64,000 bases of DNA, from contig JAZGTN010000038.1 in assembly GCA_037783415.1 (NCBI GenBank), positions 248,001 to 312,000 of the forward strand. The letters are read 5' to 3'. Position numbers and translations under genes: made by a program. The stretch's first letter is position 1. Every line of letters starts with the position of its first letter. Under the pieces are notes generated by a model. The model did not search any database, had not been told where the DNA came from, and saw nothing but the letters and a program-made list of their open reading frames with translations. Of the stretch, positions 23,601 to 33,549 are shown in pieces. Source of the DNA: Leptasterias polaris (taxonomy: Eukaryota; Echinodermata; Asteroidea; Forcipulatida; Asteriidae).

Positions 23601-24256
23601 TTGGCGAGACAGTTTTTTTCCTGAAGAAGCCTTGCAGTAGACGTTCGGGTAATTATAATATAGGGTTAATACATAGATCTATTTCGAAACGTCCGTAATC
23701 AATGAGTCATAGGGAAAAATCCTTGACTAAAAAAACCCAATTTCGAAACCTTCAAATCATTTCAAATGATTAAAGCCTATTCTATTTGTAATACTTCAAC
23801 TACAAAGGGTTAGTGTGTGTTCAAAATGGTTGCTCGTCCGTCAGTTTGTTTGCTTGCTGTTGTTTCCTGTATCTTTTTATCGGCTGTATTAATTATTGAA
23901 GAATTGTTTTTGTTGTACTCATGGCATCTTAACAAATCGGGGATTGAGTTTGAGGCAGTAAAACACACGTCCCCCATTATGACTTTTGTTTTGACCACAC
24001 AAAGCACACAAGGAATGCTTTACTACTAATAATAATCTTTTTACCAAAAAGTTGTCTAATAAATCCTGTATACCACGTTTATATCTGTTTATATAGTTTA
24101 ACCATTTCTACCTCCATGGTTTAACATAAATCTCTTGTGCCACATGGAATGCAGAGTTATACCGTGTTGTATTAAAAGCACGTGACTGTCTATTTTCTTT
24201 GTATAGATACCGTGAATGGGGTCTGGAACGTCAACGGCAGTGGTTTTCAAAGTTAA
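11590..24256 (+). CDS. F5/8C-SRCR-SRCR secreted protein, copy B (complete)
   Basis: Eight exons: 11590-11644, 13570-13638, 14538-14657, 15703-15911, 17118-17256, 17634-17942, 22523-22834 and 24207-24256. They total 1263 nt (420 aa) with every splice phase consistent. Residues 1-18 are a hydrophobic signal peptide (MSTFALASSMLLMSVLLF). Residues about 19-41 are an Asn/Thr-rich linker. Residues about 42-197 are an F5/8C domain (PPCTSGPLGMESGAIPDGSI, then SWIQVDLG, then FEVIGC). Residues about 198-300 and 301-404 are SRCR domains, followed by a 16-residue tail. There is no membrane segment, so it is probably secreted. The mix of domains fits binding of glycans, lipids or microbes; the ligand is unknown. 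Intron 3 uses a GC donor. Introns carry SINE, MITE and piggyBac insertions. Confidence 0.88.
12316..12499. mobile_element. 184-bp MITE with 9-bp target duplication in gene B intron 1
   Basis: Carries inverted repeats cgatatggggcagagggagg / cctccctctgccccatatcg that run on into C and G runs. The flanking duplication is actcaatct (12307-12315 and 12500-12508). Copy C intron 1 (about 43335) lacks it, so it inserted after the duplication. Confidence 0.8.
12803..12905 (-). mobile_element. tRNA-derived SINE, minus strand (gene B intron 1)
   Basis: On the minus strand it reads gctagatagttcagttggca then gagcgccggcacgttaa, with a tail like caatttttctttattcaccc. It matches the SINE at 48515-48620 and the split one in gene C intron 1. 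Confidence 0.7.
13175..13400 (+). repeat. 78-bp tandem repeat, about 2.9 units
   Basis: Units 13175-13252 and 13253-13330 are near-identical (ctgacccatgttgattgaca start). A third, diverged unit runs from 13331 to about 13398. Copy C intron 1 has only one unit (about 45521-45590), which resembles the diverged third unit. Confidence 0.85.
13570..13638 (+). CDS. Copy B exon 2: linker
   Basis: 23 codons, phase 1 to 1. Encodes LCLAHPINSNTNNQETPRSY and three more residues; it is Asn/Thr-rich. Acceptor atccag and donor gacg|gtaact. Likely the mature N-terminus after signal cleavage near LCLA. Confidence 0.8.
13639..14537 (+). other. Copy B intron 2
   Basis: AT-rich GT-AG intron. It aligns with copy C intron 2 (46723-47662). 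No transposon ends or RNA structure seen. Confidence 0.7.
14538..14657 (+). CDS. Copy B exon 3: start of F5/8C domain
   Basis: 40 codons, phase 1 to 1. Encodes PPCTSGPLGMESGAIPDGSI...YLPPRARLHEG, the first Cys and the MESGAIPD signature of F5/8C domains. The donor is gagg|gcaagt, a GC donor; see findings. Confidence 0.85.
14658..15702 (+). other. Copy B intron 3 (GC-AG)
   Basis: Begins gcaagt rather than gt and ends ttttgcacag. AT-rich with no recognised element. Copy C intron 3 is longer because it carries a SINE and extra sequence. Confidence 0.75.
15703..15911 (+). CDS. Copy B exon 4: middle of F5/8C domain
   Basis: 209 nt, phase 1 to 0. Encodes NSHWWIPAQNAVAGSWIQVD...GLIVQS-HPAYYMET-FSIQYS. 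The Trp-rich NSHWW and SWIQVDLG blocks are typical of F5/8C. The HPAYYMET stretch (15810-15833) differs sharply from copy C. Confidence 0.88.
16697..16821. repeat. Perfect 58-bp inverted repeat in gene B intron 4
   Basis: Left arm 16697-16754 starts cgtacgatgaatatttacag. The right arm 16764-16821 is its exact reverse complement. The 9-base spacer is tattattat. Arms are identical in copy C (50363-50420 and 50432-50489). A transcript would fold into a long, perfect hairpin. It could be a MITE end pair; no target duplication is obvious. Confidence 0.9.
16880..17030 (+). mobile_element. tRNA-derived SINE in gene B intron 4
   Basis: Carries a degenerate A box and B box (gtggcgtgtcgtagccacgc, later ggttaaaatcccggtcatga). 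The downstream tctttgagcaagacacttaa word is common in animal V-SINE-type tails. It is shared with copy C (about 50550-50700). Confidence 0.65.
17118..17256 (+). CDS. Copy B exon 5: end of F5/8C domain
   Basis: 139 nt, phase 0 to 1. Encodes FNGNVDGGQRVTVTFPAVLR...WTSTVPHFTFEVIGC. The final Cys pairs in this family with the Cys of exon 3. Donor ccgag|gtgatg. Confidence 0.85.
17330..17520. repeat. (AAAC)n-type microsatellite, gene B intron 5
   Basis: Imperfect array of acaaac/aaacaaac words broken by ccca and cccc. The homologous array is at 51000-51170. The long Cys/Phe/Val-rich minus-strand frames here come from the repeat. Confidence 0.85.
17634..17942 (+). CDS. Copy B exon 6: SRCR domain 1
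   Basis: 103 codons, phase 1 to 1. As copy A exon 6 but with DDSRRGRVEIYHDGAWSAVC; the Ser in WSAVC replaces the usual Gly. It has the same seven cysteines. Confidence 0.88.
19431..21162 (-). pseudogene. piggyBac transposase pseudogene, copy B
   Basis: The N-terminal acidic part is 20779-21162, the DDE_Tnp_1_7 core about 20130-20747, and the core end plus Cys-rich tail about 19431-20114. Seen in the core: SPDETMVKFKGR (first Asp), NESDTGYTCTWELFTG (region of the second acidic residue, Glu here) and IYMDNWFSSP (third Asp). The tail has CVVCSS...ICNQC...CFENFH. Breaks: frame change between N-part and core, a 36-base deletion after LFSKLSEL relative to copy C, and a frame break after YNKYMG. 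Not functional. Confidence 0.88.
21213..21914. mobile_element. 702-bp TA-flanked MITE inside piggyBac, copy B
   Basis: Same family as 7098-7801, with ends gactgtgcaag and cttgcacagcc. It is flanked by TA within CAATA...TATTG. The empty site in A (about 3208) and C (about 55604) reads gctgcaattgccaagg. It sits about 50 bp upstream of the transposase start codon. Confidence 0.8.
22523..22834 (+). CDS. Copy B exon 7: SRCR domain 2
   Basis: 104 codons, phase 1 to 1. As copy A exon 7 with EINVNGAWGAIC. Donor ttcaag|gtatta. Confidence 0.88.
22835..24206 (+). other. Copy B intron 7
   Basis: Conserved in all three copies. Around 23170-23340 it has an imperfect short inverted repeat (cagaactga...ttcagttctgg). 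It includes the candidate alternative exon 23600-23640. Copy C carries a 1592-bp insertion in the loop of that inverted repeat. Confidence 0.65.
23600..23640 (+). CDS. Candidate alternative terminal exon, copy B
   Basis: Acceptor tattacag. With the phase-1 G of exon 7 it reads GWRDSFFPEEALQ then TAG. Same position and frame as in A and C. Confidence 0.35.
24207..24256 (+). CDS. Copy B exon 8: short tail
   Basis: Acceptor tttgtatag|atacc. Reads DTVNGVWNVNGSGFQS then TAA, 420 aa in total. Confidence 0.65.
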
Positions 24257-24520
24257 ACTTTTAATGTCGCGGTCTTCCTAATTGTGAGCTTAAGTGCATG
24301 TCTTCCTAAAGGACCTGTGTGCATGATCGACTCATCTATTACTAAAGAATTAGCTAGAATAATAACCAAACGGAGATATTCGTTGCTTCTTGAATTCAAG
24401 CCTTAATAGCTATTATTACTCGATACCAATCATTATTCAAATCATGTACAGGATTAAAGTACAATCAGTGTAGGTGTAATACAAGAAGTAGGCTTCTCAG
24501 TTTTATGATGTGGAGGTAAC

Positions 24521-24727
24521 CAGCTAACACAACACAACGTTGTCACAACATTGCACAACGTTGTGATAAGGTTGCAATTTGGTCGACGGGATGACAACGT
24601 TTTGACTACGTTGCATGAATATCAGATCTTAATGATGTTCAAACAATGTTCTACATTGGTTGCATGTTGGTAATTTATGCAACGTTTTATATGTAACGTT
24701 GTCACAACGTTGTGTTTTGATATTGTT
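24521..24727 (+). mobile_element. AACGTTGT-rich element, unit B
   Basis: Ortholog of 5826-6030. Starts cagctaacacaacacaacgt and is dense in acaacgttgt palindromes. Confidence 0.7.
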
Positions 24728-25580
24728 ACAAAATCGTATTTAAATTAGTAAGGCAACAGCGTTATGGATACGTTGTATTTTCGGGGCTCATTAAGGCAAC
24801 TTTAAGAATAAAAAATAACTAAAAATATCAAGCTTGCGAAAACAACCATGTGTAAAACACTCTTTTATTAAATACCAAACATTGTCTTTTCTTTTTCTTG
24901 TTCAGAGTTGCACATCACATTATAATGTTGTATTTTAAGAGAAATAGTGTGGGTATGTGGAATTTGGCAAGAAATATCGTGCCACCGACCTGTTTACTAA
25001 GAAAAAATTGTGTTAGAGAGAGCAAATGGTGGCAATTTTAAGGTAAGGCAGACCTTTTTGCATTAAACCTCACACGTTCAAATGATAGTCGGCGACCATC
25101 GCTTCAAAATGATACAAAATTGCATTTTCTCTAAAATGAAACGACACCTGGCGATTGAGTGAGTTCACTGGATACTTGGGAATAAGTTTCAGTCAAGTTA
25201 TTTTGCAGTAACTTTAGTACATTTTTTCATGTCTGCATGTAACCTTACTCAACTTTCCATGCGTTTACAAAAGAAATTACAAATAACGCAGAATGAGACG
25301 CCAATTTTACTGCCTTAATCACAGTTTATTGTCTACAAAGATTGTTAATGTGGTCATTCCGTATTTTTGTCTCGGATTGCCATGAAAACCCAATAGTCTA
25401 AATAGTAAGTCACCTCCCTAGCGAACTATTAATCTAATAAGACTGACTTTCAGCATATGATGGGGAAGATCTTAGTGTGATTTTCTATGTATCAACCTTT
25501 GTGTATCCTAGCCCATTATGCTGGTATAAGCGCACATACAAATTACAAGCCAGTCCATTTCACAATAGATTGTGACAGAG
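24728..25580. other. Unit spacer, no gene seen
   Basis: Same spacer as 6031-6844. No open frame, RNA or transposon ends recognised. Confidence 0.6.
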
Positions 25581-26003
25581 GCTAGCAGTGCAACTTGAGT
25601 AGCATTTATTTATTTGTATTTTATTTTAATTTTTTTTTGCAAGATAGCTCCTGAACCACTCCAAGCCAGTACCTCTGATACCATAAAAATCAAGTTTAGA
25701 TAGGAGAATTTCGTGATCAACGGTATCAAATGCCTTGGAGAGGTCTAGGAACACCCCCAAGGGTATGGCACGACTGTTCTCGTCCTGATGTAATTTTGTC
25801 AATAGACTGTGCAAGTTTCGCGCGCATTCGAACTTCCGGGACCATAGTGGTCCCAACCATATGGAGTTTTACGTGGGCGAGATTTTGTTTCGTCAATTAT
25901 TTAAGTTTAACGTAGGTTATGACCTAGAAAAGTATACATGTTGTTGGGAACGTAATACTAAGTGATAACAAAATATGAAAGTAAAAACAATTCAACAATA
26001 TAA

Positions 26004-27276
26004 GGCCAAAAAAAAAAATATGTTGAGTTGCCCTCCGCGACCGACCCAAAAATGCTGAAATCTCGGGTCGTTTTTTTTTTGTTTCCCCCCCCCCCCGTTT
26101 TTTTTATTTTTTATGAAACTTACACATTATCTGTGTTTAACCAATCTAAAACGAATATATTTATTCCAAATAAGCTGAAACAATTTTGCAAAGCAAAGAT
26201 TTTCAAGTAAACATGTAAGAGGTCGATATTTTACGTTCTGTGTTTTGTGTGCCGCTACACTCGTAGTCGTAACGCAACGTGCCCGGCCATCTACGGTACC
26301 TCAGATCGATCCCACGCAATAGCACATGACATGAACTGCCTGCAGACAGAATTCGCTGGCATACAGCCCGAATTCGCTTGAGCCAAGAAGCGGATTCACT
26401 CTGGTGGTACCCAACACTTGTTTTGAGCGCGAGTGCCAGATCAAACGGTCATTTTTAGAACTTGTGTTAACTAAATGTGTTCACCTAGCTCTTAGCTTGC
26501 CATGTGTGTTTTGGATGTTCAAACAAATAATTTTTCAATAGGATATTTCAAACAATAATTGTGCAACTTACTCCGAATTATTTTCCGCGATGAGTACCGG
26601 GCGCCGCCATTTTGGAATGATCCCAATCATGCCAATCAAACTACGACGTCATCGGCCGGCCAGACTGTGGGAGGAGCGTATAAGTAAAGCAACCATTGAA
26701 ATGTTCGCACCCTCGCTCCGCCCACCAGCTGGCCGATGACATGGTATTTTGATTGGCATGATTGGATCATTCCAAAATGGCGGCGCCCGGCACACATCGC
26801 GGAAAGTAATTCGGAGTAAGTCGCACAATTATTGTTTGAAATATATTTTTAAAAGATCGTTTGTTTGAACATCGAAAACACGCAAGGCAAGCTAAGAGCT
26901 AGGTGAACACATTTGGCTGGTTTAAACCACCGAATGGCCCTTAGAGAATGCACTTTGAAATGGTTATAGCTTCAAAAGAAATGGGCGGGATGTGTGACCA
27001 AGGTCAGGATCCAGGAAAAAGTGTATAAAATGTTTGAAAACAAATTATAAAAGATATTAAGTTAAATGTTTCTTAGCTTGTCTTTTCATTCTGTATGTAC
27101 TTCTGCACACTAGTACATCATTGTATATTGATTGGGATTAGTTCCAATGCATTTCAATCTTCAAATGACAGTCAAGGTAAAAAAAATTATAAAATAAAAA
27201 ATAACAAAATCCCGACCGACCGACCCCTTCAACAATTTTTACTGGAGGGCAACTCAACAATTTTTTTTTTTTGGCC
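26004..27276. mobile_element. PIF/Harbinger-like non-autonomous element (1273 bp)
   Basis: Starts ggccaaaaaaaaaaatatgt, followed by tgagttgccctcc. It ends ggagggcaactcaaca, then a T run and ggcc. The flanking target duplication is TAA (26001-26003 and 27277-27279), and units A and C show the empty caacaatataacgaag site. A 3-bp TAA duplication and GGCC ends fit PIF/Harbinger. No transposase frame was seen. Confidence 0.78.
26473..26914. repeat. Long imperfect palindrome inside the Harbinger-like element
   Basis: The left arm starts aaatgtgttcacctagctct and the right arm ends agagctaggtgaacacattt. Matching inner blocks are aatggcggcgcc / ggcgccgccatt and catcggcc / ggccgatg. Arms are about 205 bp with scattered mismatches and a loop of about 35 bp. 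Likely a foldback element. Confidence 0.8.
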
Positions 27277-29811
27277 TAACGAAGAAAACCCAAGAATTAA
27301 ACTTGACTTCAGCTTCCGGTTATTGCAAAAAATTAAGAATTTTGTGCTCGCCTCCGATCATAAAACTTACGTAAACGCTTGTTTTGGATGCGCAATTATA
27401 ATCGCCAGATGCTGTAATTGCAAAGTAAACCCTTTTCATTGCAGTCTATGGCTGCTGAGGCGTCAGCATCCTCTTTAAACTACGATACGGGTCCATTTAT
27501 GACCCGTTTGACCTTCACGAATCCGCGTAAGGGGTTTCTAAAAAGTTAATATCAAATAGGCATCCTTGTCCCAGAGTTTTTTTTTTTTCCAATAATAATA
27601 TACACACTACTGTGATTTTGTTTTTCAAAAGCTAAAACTTTTCATAAAATTGTAATGATTTATTTTTGTTGTTCAGATTTTGTCATGAGATATAATTTAA
27701 AACAAAGATTTAATTTCAGAAATAAAAATGTTCTTCGTTTGACGTGTTTTCTCGTTCGGATACGCGCGAGACTTGCACAGTCTATTGATTGCAGGATAGC
27801 ATGTACGGTTGAATGATTCTCTCGGAACCCGTATTGTGCATCGGATAAAATAATGTTCTTTTTCAACAAATCAGAAGTGCAAAGGTAAATAATACGTTCA
27901 AGAATTTTCGAAAAAGAAGTTAAAATAGAAACGGGTCTATAACTACTTACAAGATGGGGGTCACCTTTCTTAAAAATAGGAACTACTCTTCATGGAATCT
28001 GGAACAATACCAGTAGTAAGTGACTGATTCATAATAATTATAAGTGAGTGGCCCAGAAATGCAAGACATTATGTTTTTAATAAAAATGCTGTTAAACGAA
28101 TCATGACCAGCGCTTGTTTTTTTTCCGAGAGGCTCAGAACTATGGTAATGAGTTCACGCTCTGTTACGGGCGCAAAAAATATAGAATGAAGGTGAGGGTT
28201 GAAAAGTTACTTTTGATAATTGGTGGGACTATTAATTTGAGTAGCAAGTTTGGGTCCAATGTTGACAAAATAATTATTAAAATGCTCTGCTAATAAACAG
28301 GAATCATGTATACTGGAGTTTTTGACATTTGATACTAATGGTTTTACGAGGTGTGTTATTTTTAAAGACAGAGTTGATAATTTTCCATGTGTTTTTGATG
28401 TTGGTGGGCATAATGATTTGTTTTTGCAGAACGTAAAACGGTGGTGAGTAAGTTTCTAAAACGAATATATTTCTGTCGTTTAGAGTCACTGGGACAACGG
28501 ATACATTTATGATAAAGTTTGTTTTTGTGATTAATGGATTTTAAAGAGCTCGAGTTATCCAACGGCATCTAGGTTGAGACTTTTGATTCGAGTGTTTATC
28601 TCTTACCAAGGGAACAAATTAGTGTTCATAAATAAACGATGTATCATGATTATCAGTACTAAAAATTGAAGACCAGTCCGTGAATTCCAAATTTGATTTA
28701 AAACGGCTTACATTTTCAGGGGAAGTTTTGAAAAAATATTTAGGTTGGATGGAGTGAATTTTTTTTATTGAAAGGAGGTTTTGTAAAAATGGGAAAATGA
28801 TCAGAAATATCGGTAATTAGAATACCTGAGCTGAGGCGGAGGAGGATATTACAAAAAAAATTATCAGTAAAGGTGGCAGAGGTTTATAATTTAAAGGGAT
28901 AAAAGAATGGCTAAACATTGAATCCATGAATTCTTGTGTTTGACTATGATGGTCACTGCTCAGTAGATTTATATTAAATACTCCCGAGATAAGACGGTTT
29001 GTTACTCTCAGAAAGTCGAGTTTGAATTTCGCGAAACAAAACAAAATCGTCTTATTCTTATGATTTTAAATTTCAATAAAAATTGACTCAAATGAACCAG
29101 TTAAACGGGATAAATCAGGCCTAATAATGTATTGAAGATCAGTAGCTATATACAAGGCAACACGACCCCCACTTTATTGATTCGACTGTTGGCCTCGAGG
29201 TGGAAACCCGGAATAGTTAAAGTATTCAAGGGTGAATCGGAATTCTTGAGCCATGTTTCTGAGAGGCCAAGGACAGAAAATGGCCGAGTGGAGAGTTTGT
29301 AAATAATTGATCAATTGATCAAAATGTTTCGAGAGACTTCTGATATTCATATGAAAAAAAGAAAGCTGGGAAGGGTCGTTCGGATTAAATGAGGCTTGAA
29401 AATTTGATTCATTGAGATAATCACATGAGTTTTGATTATTGTTCAAATTGTTAGGGCCATTTACGAGGTCAATAGCTTCAAAATTGAAATTGTAGTTTTC
29501 AGCTCCTAGGGGAGTCATTTAATTCAGTTGTAACTGGGGTTGGCTCCATCGATTATTTTGAACAAAATATAATTTATTATAAAGAATGCCTACAGACATA
29601 GAATTAACAAGACAGGACACGACGAGGACAACATTTAAGATACAAAATGACTAGAAAGGATAAACAGTATAGCATATCTGTAATTAAGTACCAGTTGAAT
29701 TTGGCACTCAATTAAGCGTGTCTGAGGTGGCGGTACATTGATCATAAAATGTGATTATTTCCATTGTTTGATTGGATAGGTTTAGCTCACCTAGCAAAAC
29801 AAGAAACTGGG

Positions 29812-30519
29812 TCATTTCCTGAGTTTTTGGAGGTCATCCTTGGAGCTAACAATTACACGGTTGCCATCTTTCCGTAGGATCTCAATCCGACCGTCTTGGA
29901 TCCACACCTTGTCAGTAGCTGGATGACGCTTCGCTTCATTCAGCCAACATTGGCGTTCCCGGGTGAGGCTTTTGCTGACATAAATGTTTGAGCCTTTAAA
30001 TTTGGCTCGAAGACGGTAGAAGGCGGCTCGGGAGTTGTAGTCAACAAACTTGACTGTTTTTGGGCTGGGCCTTGACTTGCCCAATGCATCTTGGTGAGAC
30101 CCAATACGATGTGACCGGTGTAGTAGCTCGATTGCGAGGTGCTGCTTCGCCATTTCAGTTATTGATTTGTCTGTATTCTTGTGTTGGGGCGATTCAGGTA
30201 TGCCGTTAACAATGAGGCAATTACGTCGGGAGTATTGTTCTTGATCAGAGAGCCGTTCAGTAAGATGGCGGACGTCCCTTTCCAAGCTGACAATCTTCTT
30301 ATCCCGGCTCTCTAACTCCAACTCCATAGCCTTATGAATATCTTGAGATAATTTATGGTGTCCGCAATGGCATCAGATAAAGCAGGTATATACATCCAGA
30401 AGGGCCTTGGACCGCAGAGCCTCGGAGATAGCAGCAGTGATGGCAATGGGGTCGATTGCTGGGGCGTCAACGGCCCGGTAGTTGCCGTGTTCGGTGCATG
30501 TATGTCGTTTCGGAGGCAT
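29812..30519 (-). pseudogene. LINE ORF1p-like, unit B
   Basis: Begins MPPKRH. The frame breaks at about 30375. From 30327 down it stays open: a helical segment (DKKIVSLERDVRHLTERLS), then SRRNCLIVNGIPESP and an RRM-like domain, ending DDLQKLRK. This is the best copy for classifying the element. Confidence 0.78.
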
Positions 30520-30719
30520 TTTGTCCAAAAAGCCTGAAATATTAACTAGAAGGTGCACCGATGATTATGTAACAGTTCTCTTTCGTCCAAGTTAACGAAA
30601 ATGGAAGGCCCGGCTTGGCAGTACTGACCTCAACTTTTCAGCGAAAAGGGGCAATTTTGAATGCTGTCGGGAGACCTCAAAAACACGTCCATTCGCTTCG
30701 ATTACATACTCATTTTAAA

Positions 30720-31096
30720 ATCTAGATTCACATCAGTCAGACAGTCTTTCTCAAGGTCAGTGTTGTAGTCAGGTACTTTTCATGGCCGGGGTACGAAGCA
30801 CTGGCCGGGTACTGAGCTGGCCGGGTACCAAGTGCACAGGTGTCCGAGTAGAACTCTGGTACGCGTACTGTTGTACGAGTACAAGTATCCGTGCACCAAG
30901 TCCATCAGAGCAGTACCAGCTATACTTGAAGTGTGGGAAATTTTGAAATGAAAGATCGAAAGATACAGTGTAAAACACAATAACTGGTTGAATTTCTGGT
31001 TTATGATTTTGTGCTTTTTATCTTTTAAAATGACACATAAAATGCCGGCTTTAATGAATTACAAGTGAAACCTCTTTCATACAATATTACTTTAAC
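30720..31096 (+). repeat. GTAC-rich unit-start box after unit B, truncated
   Basis: Matches 10740-11290 without the 161-bp MITE. Homology stops abruptly after tattactttaac at 31096, where the next element's inverted repeat begins. Confidence 0.75.
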
Positions 31097-31911
31097 TATG
31101 GTGTTCCATAATTATGTGCCACCTTTATGATCATCAGAGAAAAATTGCCACCAGACTCAACTGAGTTTGAAAGCAACCCTGATCACCATTCTCCCTCACA
31201 TAATTCACATAAATTACAAGAAACACTTGAGGATCTAATTGCTCTACTCTAAACAATCCAACAACGGATTCACGCCCGTTACTCAAAAACACAGACATAC
31301 CCACGGCTATGTCCCCCATTCCCAAAACATCTATTGCAACCCACACATCTTTTTGATAAAAGATGTTCAAAGAGATTTACCCGATTCTTTGATTCGACCT
31401 ACATGCAACTGTATGAAGAGGAAACTAACAAGATTTCCGAAAGCTAGCTATTGCTACCCAAAGGATCTGAAAAAATATCCTTGATCTCGAAAAAACAGTC
31501 TACCACTGGCCTACATGATCAAAAAAGGTCACACCATTTCGGTTGATCTATTTTCCAACCACTTCCCAGTTAAAATAACACAAGTGGAAATAGTCAAGCA
31601 CAGTTACTATAATATTTGGAATTGTATTATCACAAATACATTTTTCAAATTACAACAAGTCAACAGATACAGCGTCACTGGATGGGATAGCACCAACATT
31701 TATTATCCCCCAAAAATGCGACGGAAAAAAAAAATGCGACGGGAAAAAAAATGAGACGGTAAACAAAAAATGCGACGGAAAAAAAAAATACGATGGTAAA
31801 AAAAAAATGCGACGGAAAAAAAAAATGCGACGGAAAAAAAAATGCGACGGGAAAAAAAATGCGACGGTAAACAAAATTCTGAGTAAAGGTCGCACATATG
31901 GAACACCATAT
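31097..31911. mobile_element. TIR element at the duplication breakpoint
   Basis: The left end is tatggtgttccata and the right end its reverse complement tatggaacaccata; inverted similarity extends to the nearby tatgtgc / gcacata words. The right third is a minisatellite (31715-31875). No clear transposase frame or target duplication. The left edge coincides with the end of unit homology. Confidence 0.65.
31715..31875 (+). repeat. aaaatgcgacggg-type minisatellite
   Basis: About nine units of roughly 17-20 bp, each with a core like aaaatgcgacgg plus a variable A run (variants tgagacgg, tacgatgg). It lies next to the right end of the TIR element. Confidence 0.85.
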
Positions 31912-33540
31912 TATAGTCTAAAATACCCGGGTATTTTAAGCGGCTGTGGTTCACGGTTGCTTTACCTTTTGACTGCGATCATATTTCATCACCATGAACG
32001 AAATGAGAAATATCGCCGAACACGAACTGATATACTTCATTAACTCTTTTTACTATTTGGTTTTCTAGATTGTTAGACTTGATTTCAAGTCTGAGATCGC
32101 GGTTATTTCTCTGCATCAGCCACACAAAATTTCCCCCGCAGAATGGCTATCACGCGGTCTCAGCTCGCAATCTCAGACTTGACCCCCTTGTGTATATGGG
32201 ATATTCATTTATTCACAACTGACATTTTACATAACAACACTATGCCAGAGAGATGGCCAATCAGGAGGCCACAAAACTCCTGTTGGTTGCGTCTATTCCC
32301 AATAGGTTATAATCACTTCAGCATTTTCTGTAAAATCGATTGAGTCATTGTTTTTAATTTTTATAGTGCTTTGTACGTATGCTATTTCTAATTTATACAT
32401 AAAATAATACTAGATGTATTCTTAAAATATTGAAAAATAAACATAACAAATAACCTGATCCCTACTAGACGAAAAACTGTGTTCCCTTTATTTGAACGGA
32501 ATCGTCTAATGATTTTCCCAACGTTTTTATTTATTTTGAATTTAAAAACTAGAATCACTTTGGGTTTTTTGTTTCTAAACTGTAAGTTGAATCACTGAGC
32601 AGAGGCAGATTAGTTACATGTGATTCAATGTTGTATTTCTGTACTATATCCCGTGGTATAAACGGTCAAGTTTGAATGTGCATTTTATTGACGGCTTCTG
32701 AGGTTCTGACCAATCAGAGTGTTCCGTCCACTTTTGGACTAATTCGCCATAGGGTGTGTACAAACCGAAAAACAATGTTCCCAAGTCTGTGATCGTAGGC
32801 TAAAGACGGTGGTTAATCCACAAGAGGGCGCTATTTCAGGCAATTATGTATTGGCTATCAGGTAGACTAAAAACCACGGGCGAGCACAGACTTGGAACCA
32901 AGTCTACTAGATTGTTGGCGCGGCAACCCCATTTTGGTACACGGGTTACTGGTGCACACAGGGGAGCACAAGAAATAATTATAGCGATTGTCATGACAAC
33001 AAGTTACAAACATCGCTGGGTAATACTATATTGAAACCCATTAGTCTACCTTGGAACTCATTTCCCGGGAGAACAATATTTTTTAACCACAACAAGTTGT
33101 AGGCATAACCGGGGAAGCTCTTAATGTGTTTTTCTATTTTCCATCATTTGTGTATATTCAGCAATTATGTTGGATATCGCATGGAGGTAGAATGAATTAT
33201 CAACCAACTGTATACAGAACCTACATGCAACAGCTATATAGTGTTGTCAATAGATAATACAATTATTTCAATGTTGCCATGTGTACATCGTTAAAAATAA
33301 GGTACATGATAAAACATATACAATTGCAAACCAGAGAAGTATGGTAATGACAAAAACACTTTACGGAAGTTGGACAAATAATCACAAAACAGGACAACCT
33401 TAGGGCTATAGGGTGAAGCAAAAGCTTTTGTTCCCGTACCACGGACAGACAAACACAACAACAGACTAACAACACTCACTAACATATAAACATGTAGGAA
33501 CTAAGACAAAGCAACATTTCGAAATATGCCATAAACGTAT
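31912..33540. other. Region without recognised gene
   Basis: AT-rich. I see only short frames and a weak inverted pair of agtctgagat-type words (about 32075 and 32175). No domain recognised. Confidence 0.5.
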
Positions 33541-33549
33541 ATATATATT

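Larger units (their letters stand above)
25805..27782. mobile_element. TA-flanked MITE with nested insertion, unit B LINE
   Basis: Ends gactgtgcaag / cttgcacagtc, flanked by TA (25803-25804 and 27783-27784). Same insertion point as in units A and C, but enlarged by the element at 26004-27276. Confidence 0.82.
25650..29518 (-). pseudogene. LINE ORF2 remnant, unit B
   Basis: Starts MTPLGAENYNFNFEAIDLVN at 29518. The endonuclease opening has FHMNIRSLSKHFDQL. RT blocks are YGFRENHSTVHA (about 27820) and [18 protein letters not shown] (about 25740). It is multiply frameshifted, truncated after RSYLAKK, and split by nested elements. Confidence 0.8.
25630..30575 (-). mobile_element. Decayed LINE, unit B, with nested insertions
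   Basis: Same 3'-truncated LINE as in unit A. The RT region is split by a 1978-bp block (25805-27782). That block is the TA-flanked MITE, itself carrying a Harbinger-like element which in turn contains a long palindrome. ORF1 is better preserved here than in unit A. Confidence 0.85.

Noticed and set aside
26028..26210. Open frame inside the Harbinger-like element as a transposase
   Set aside because: Low-complexity Phe/Pro-rich sequence from poly-T and poly-C runs, with no catalytic motif.
31650..31954. Phe/Arg-rich frames on both strands
   Set aside because: They come from the aaaatgcgacgg minisatellite.
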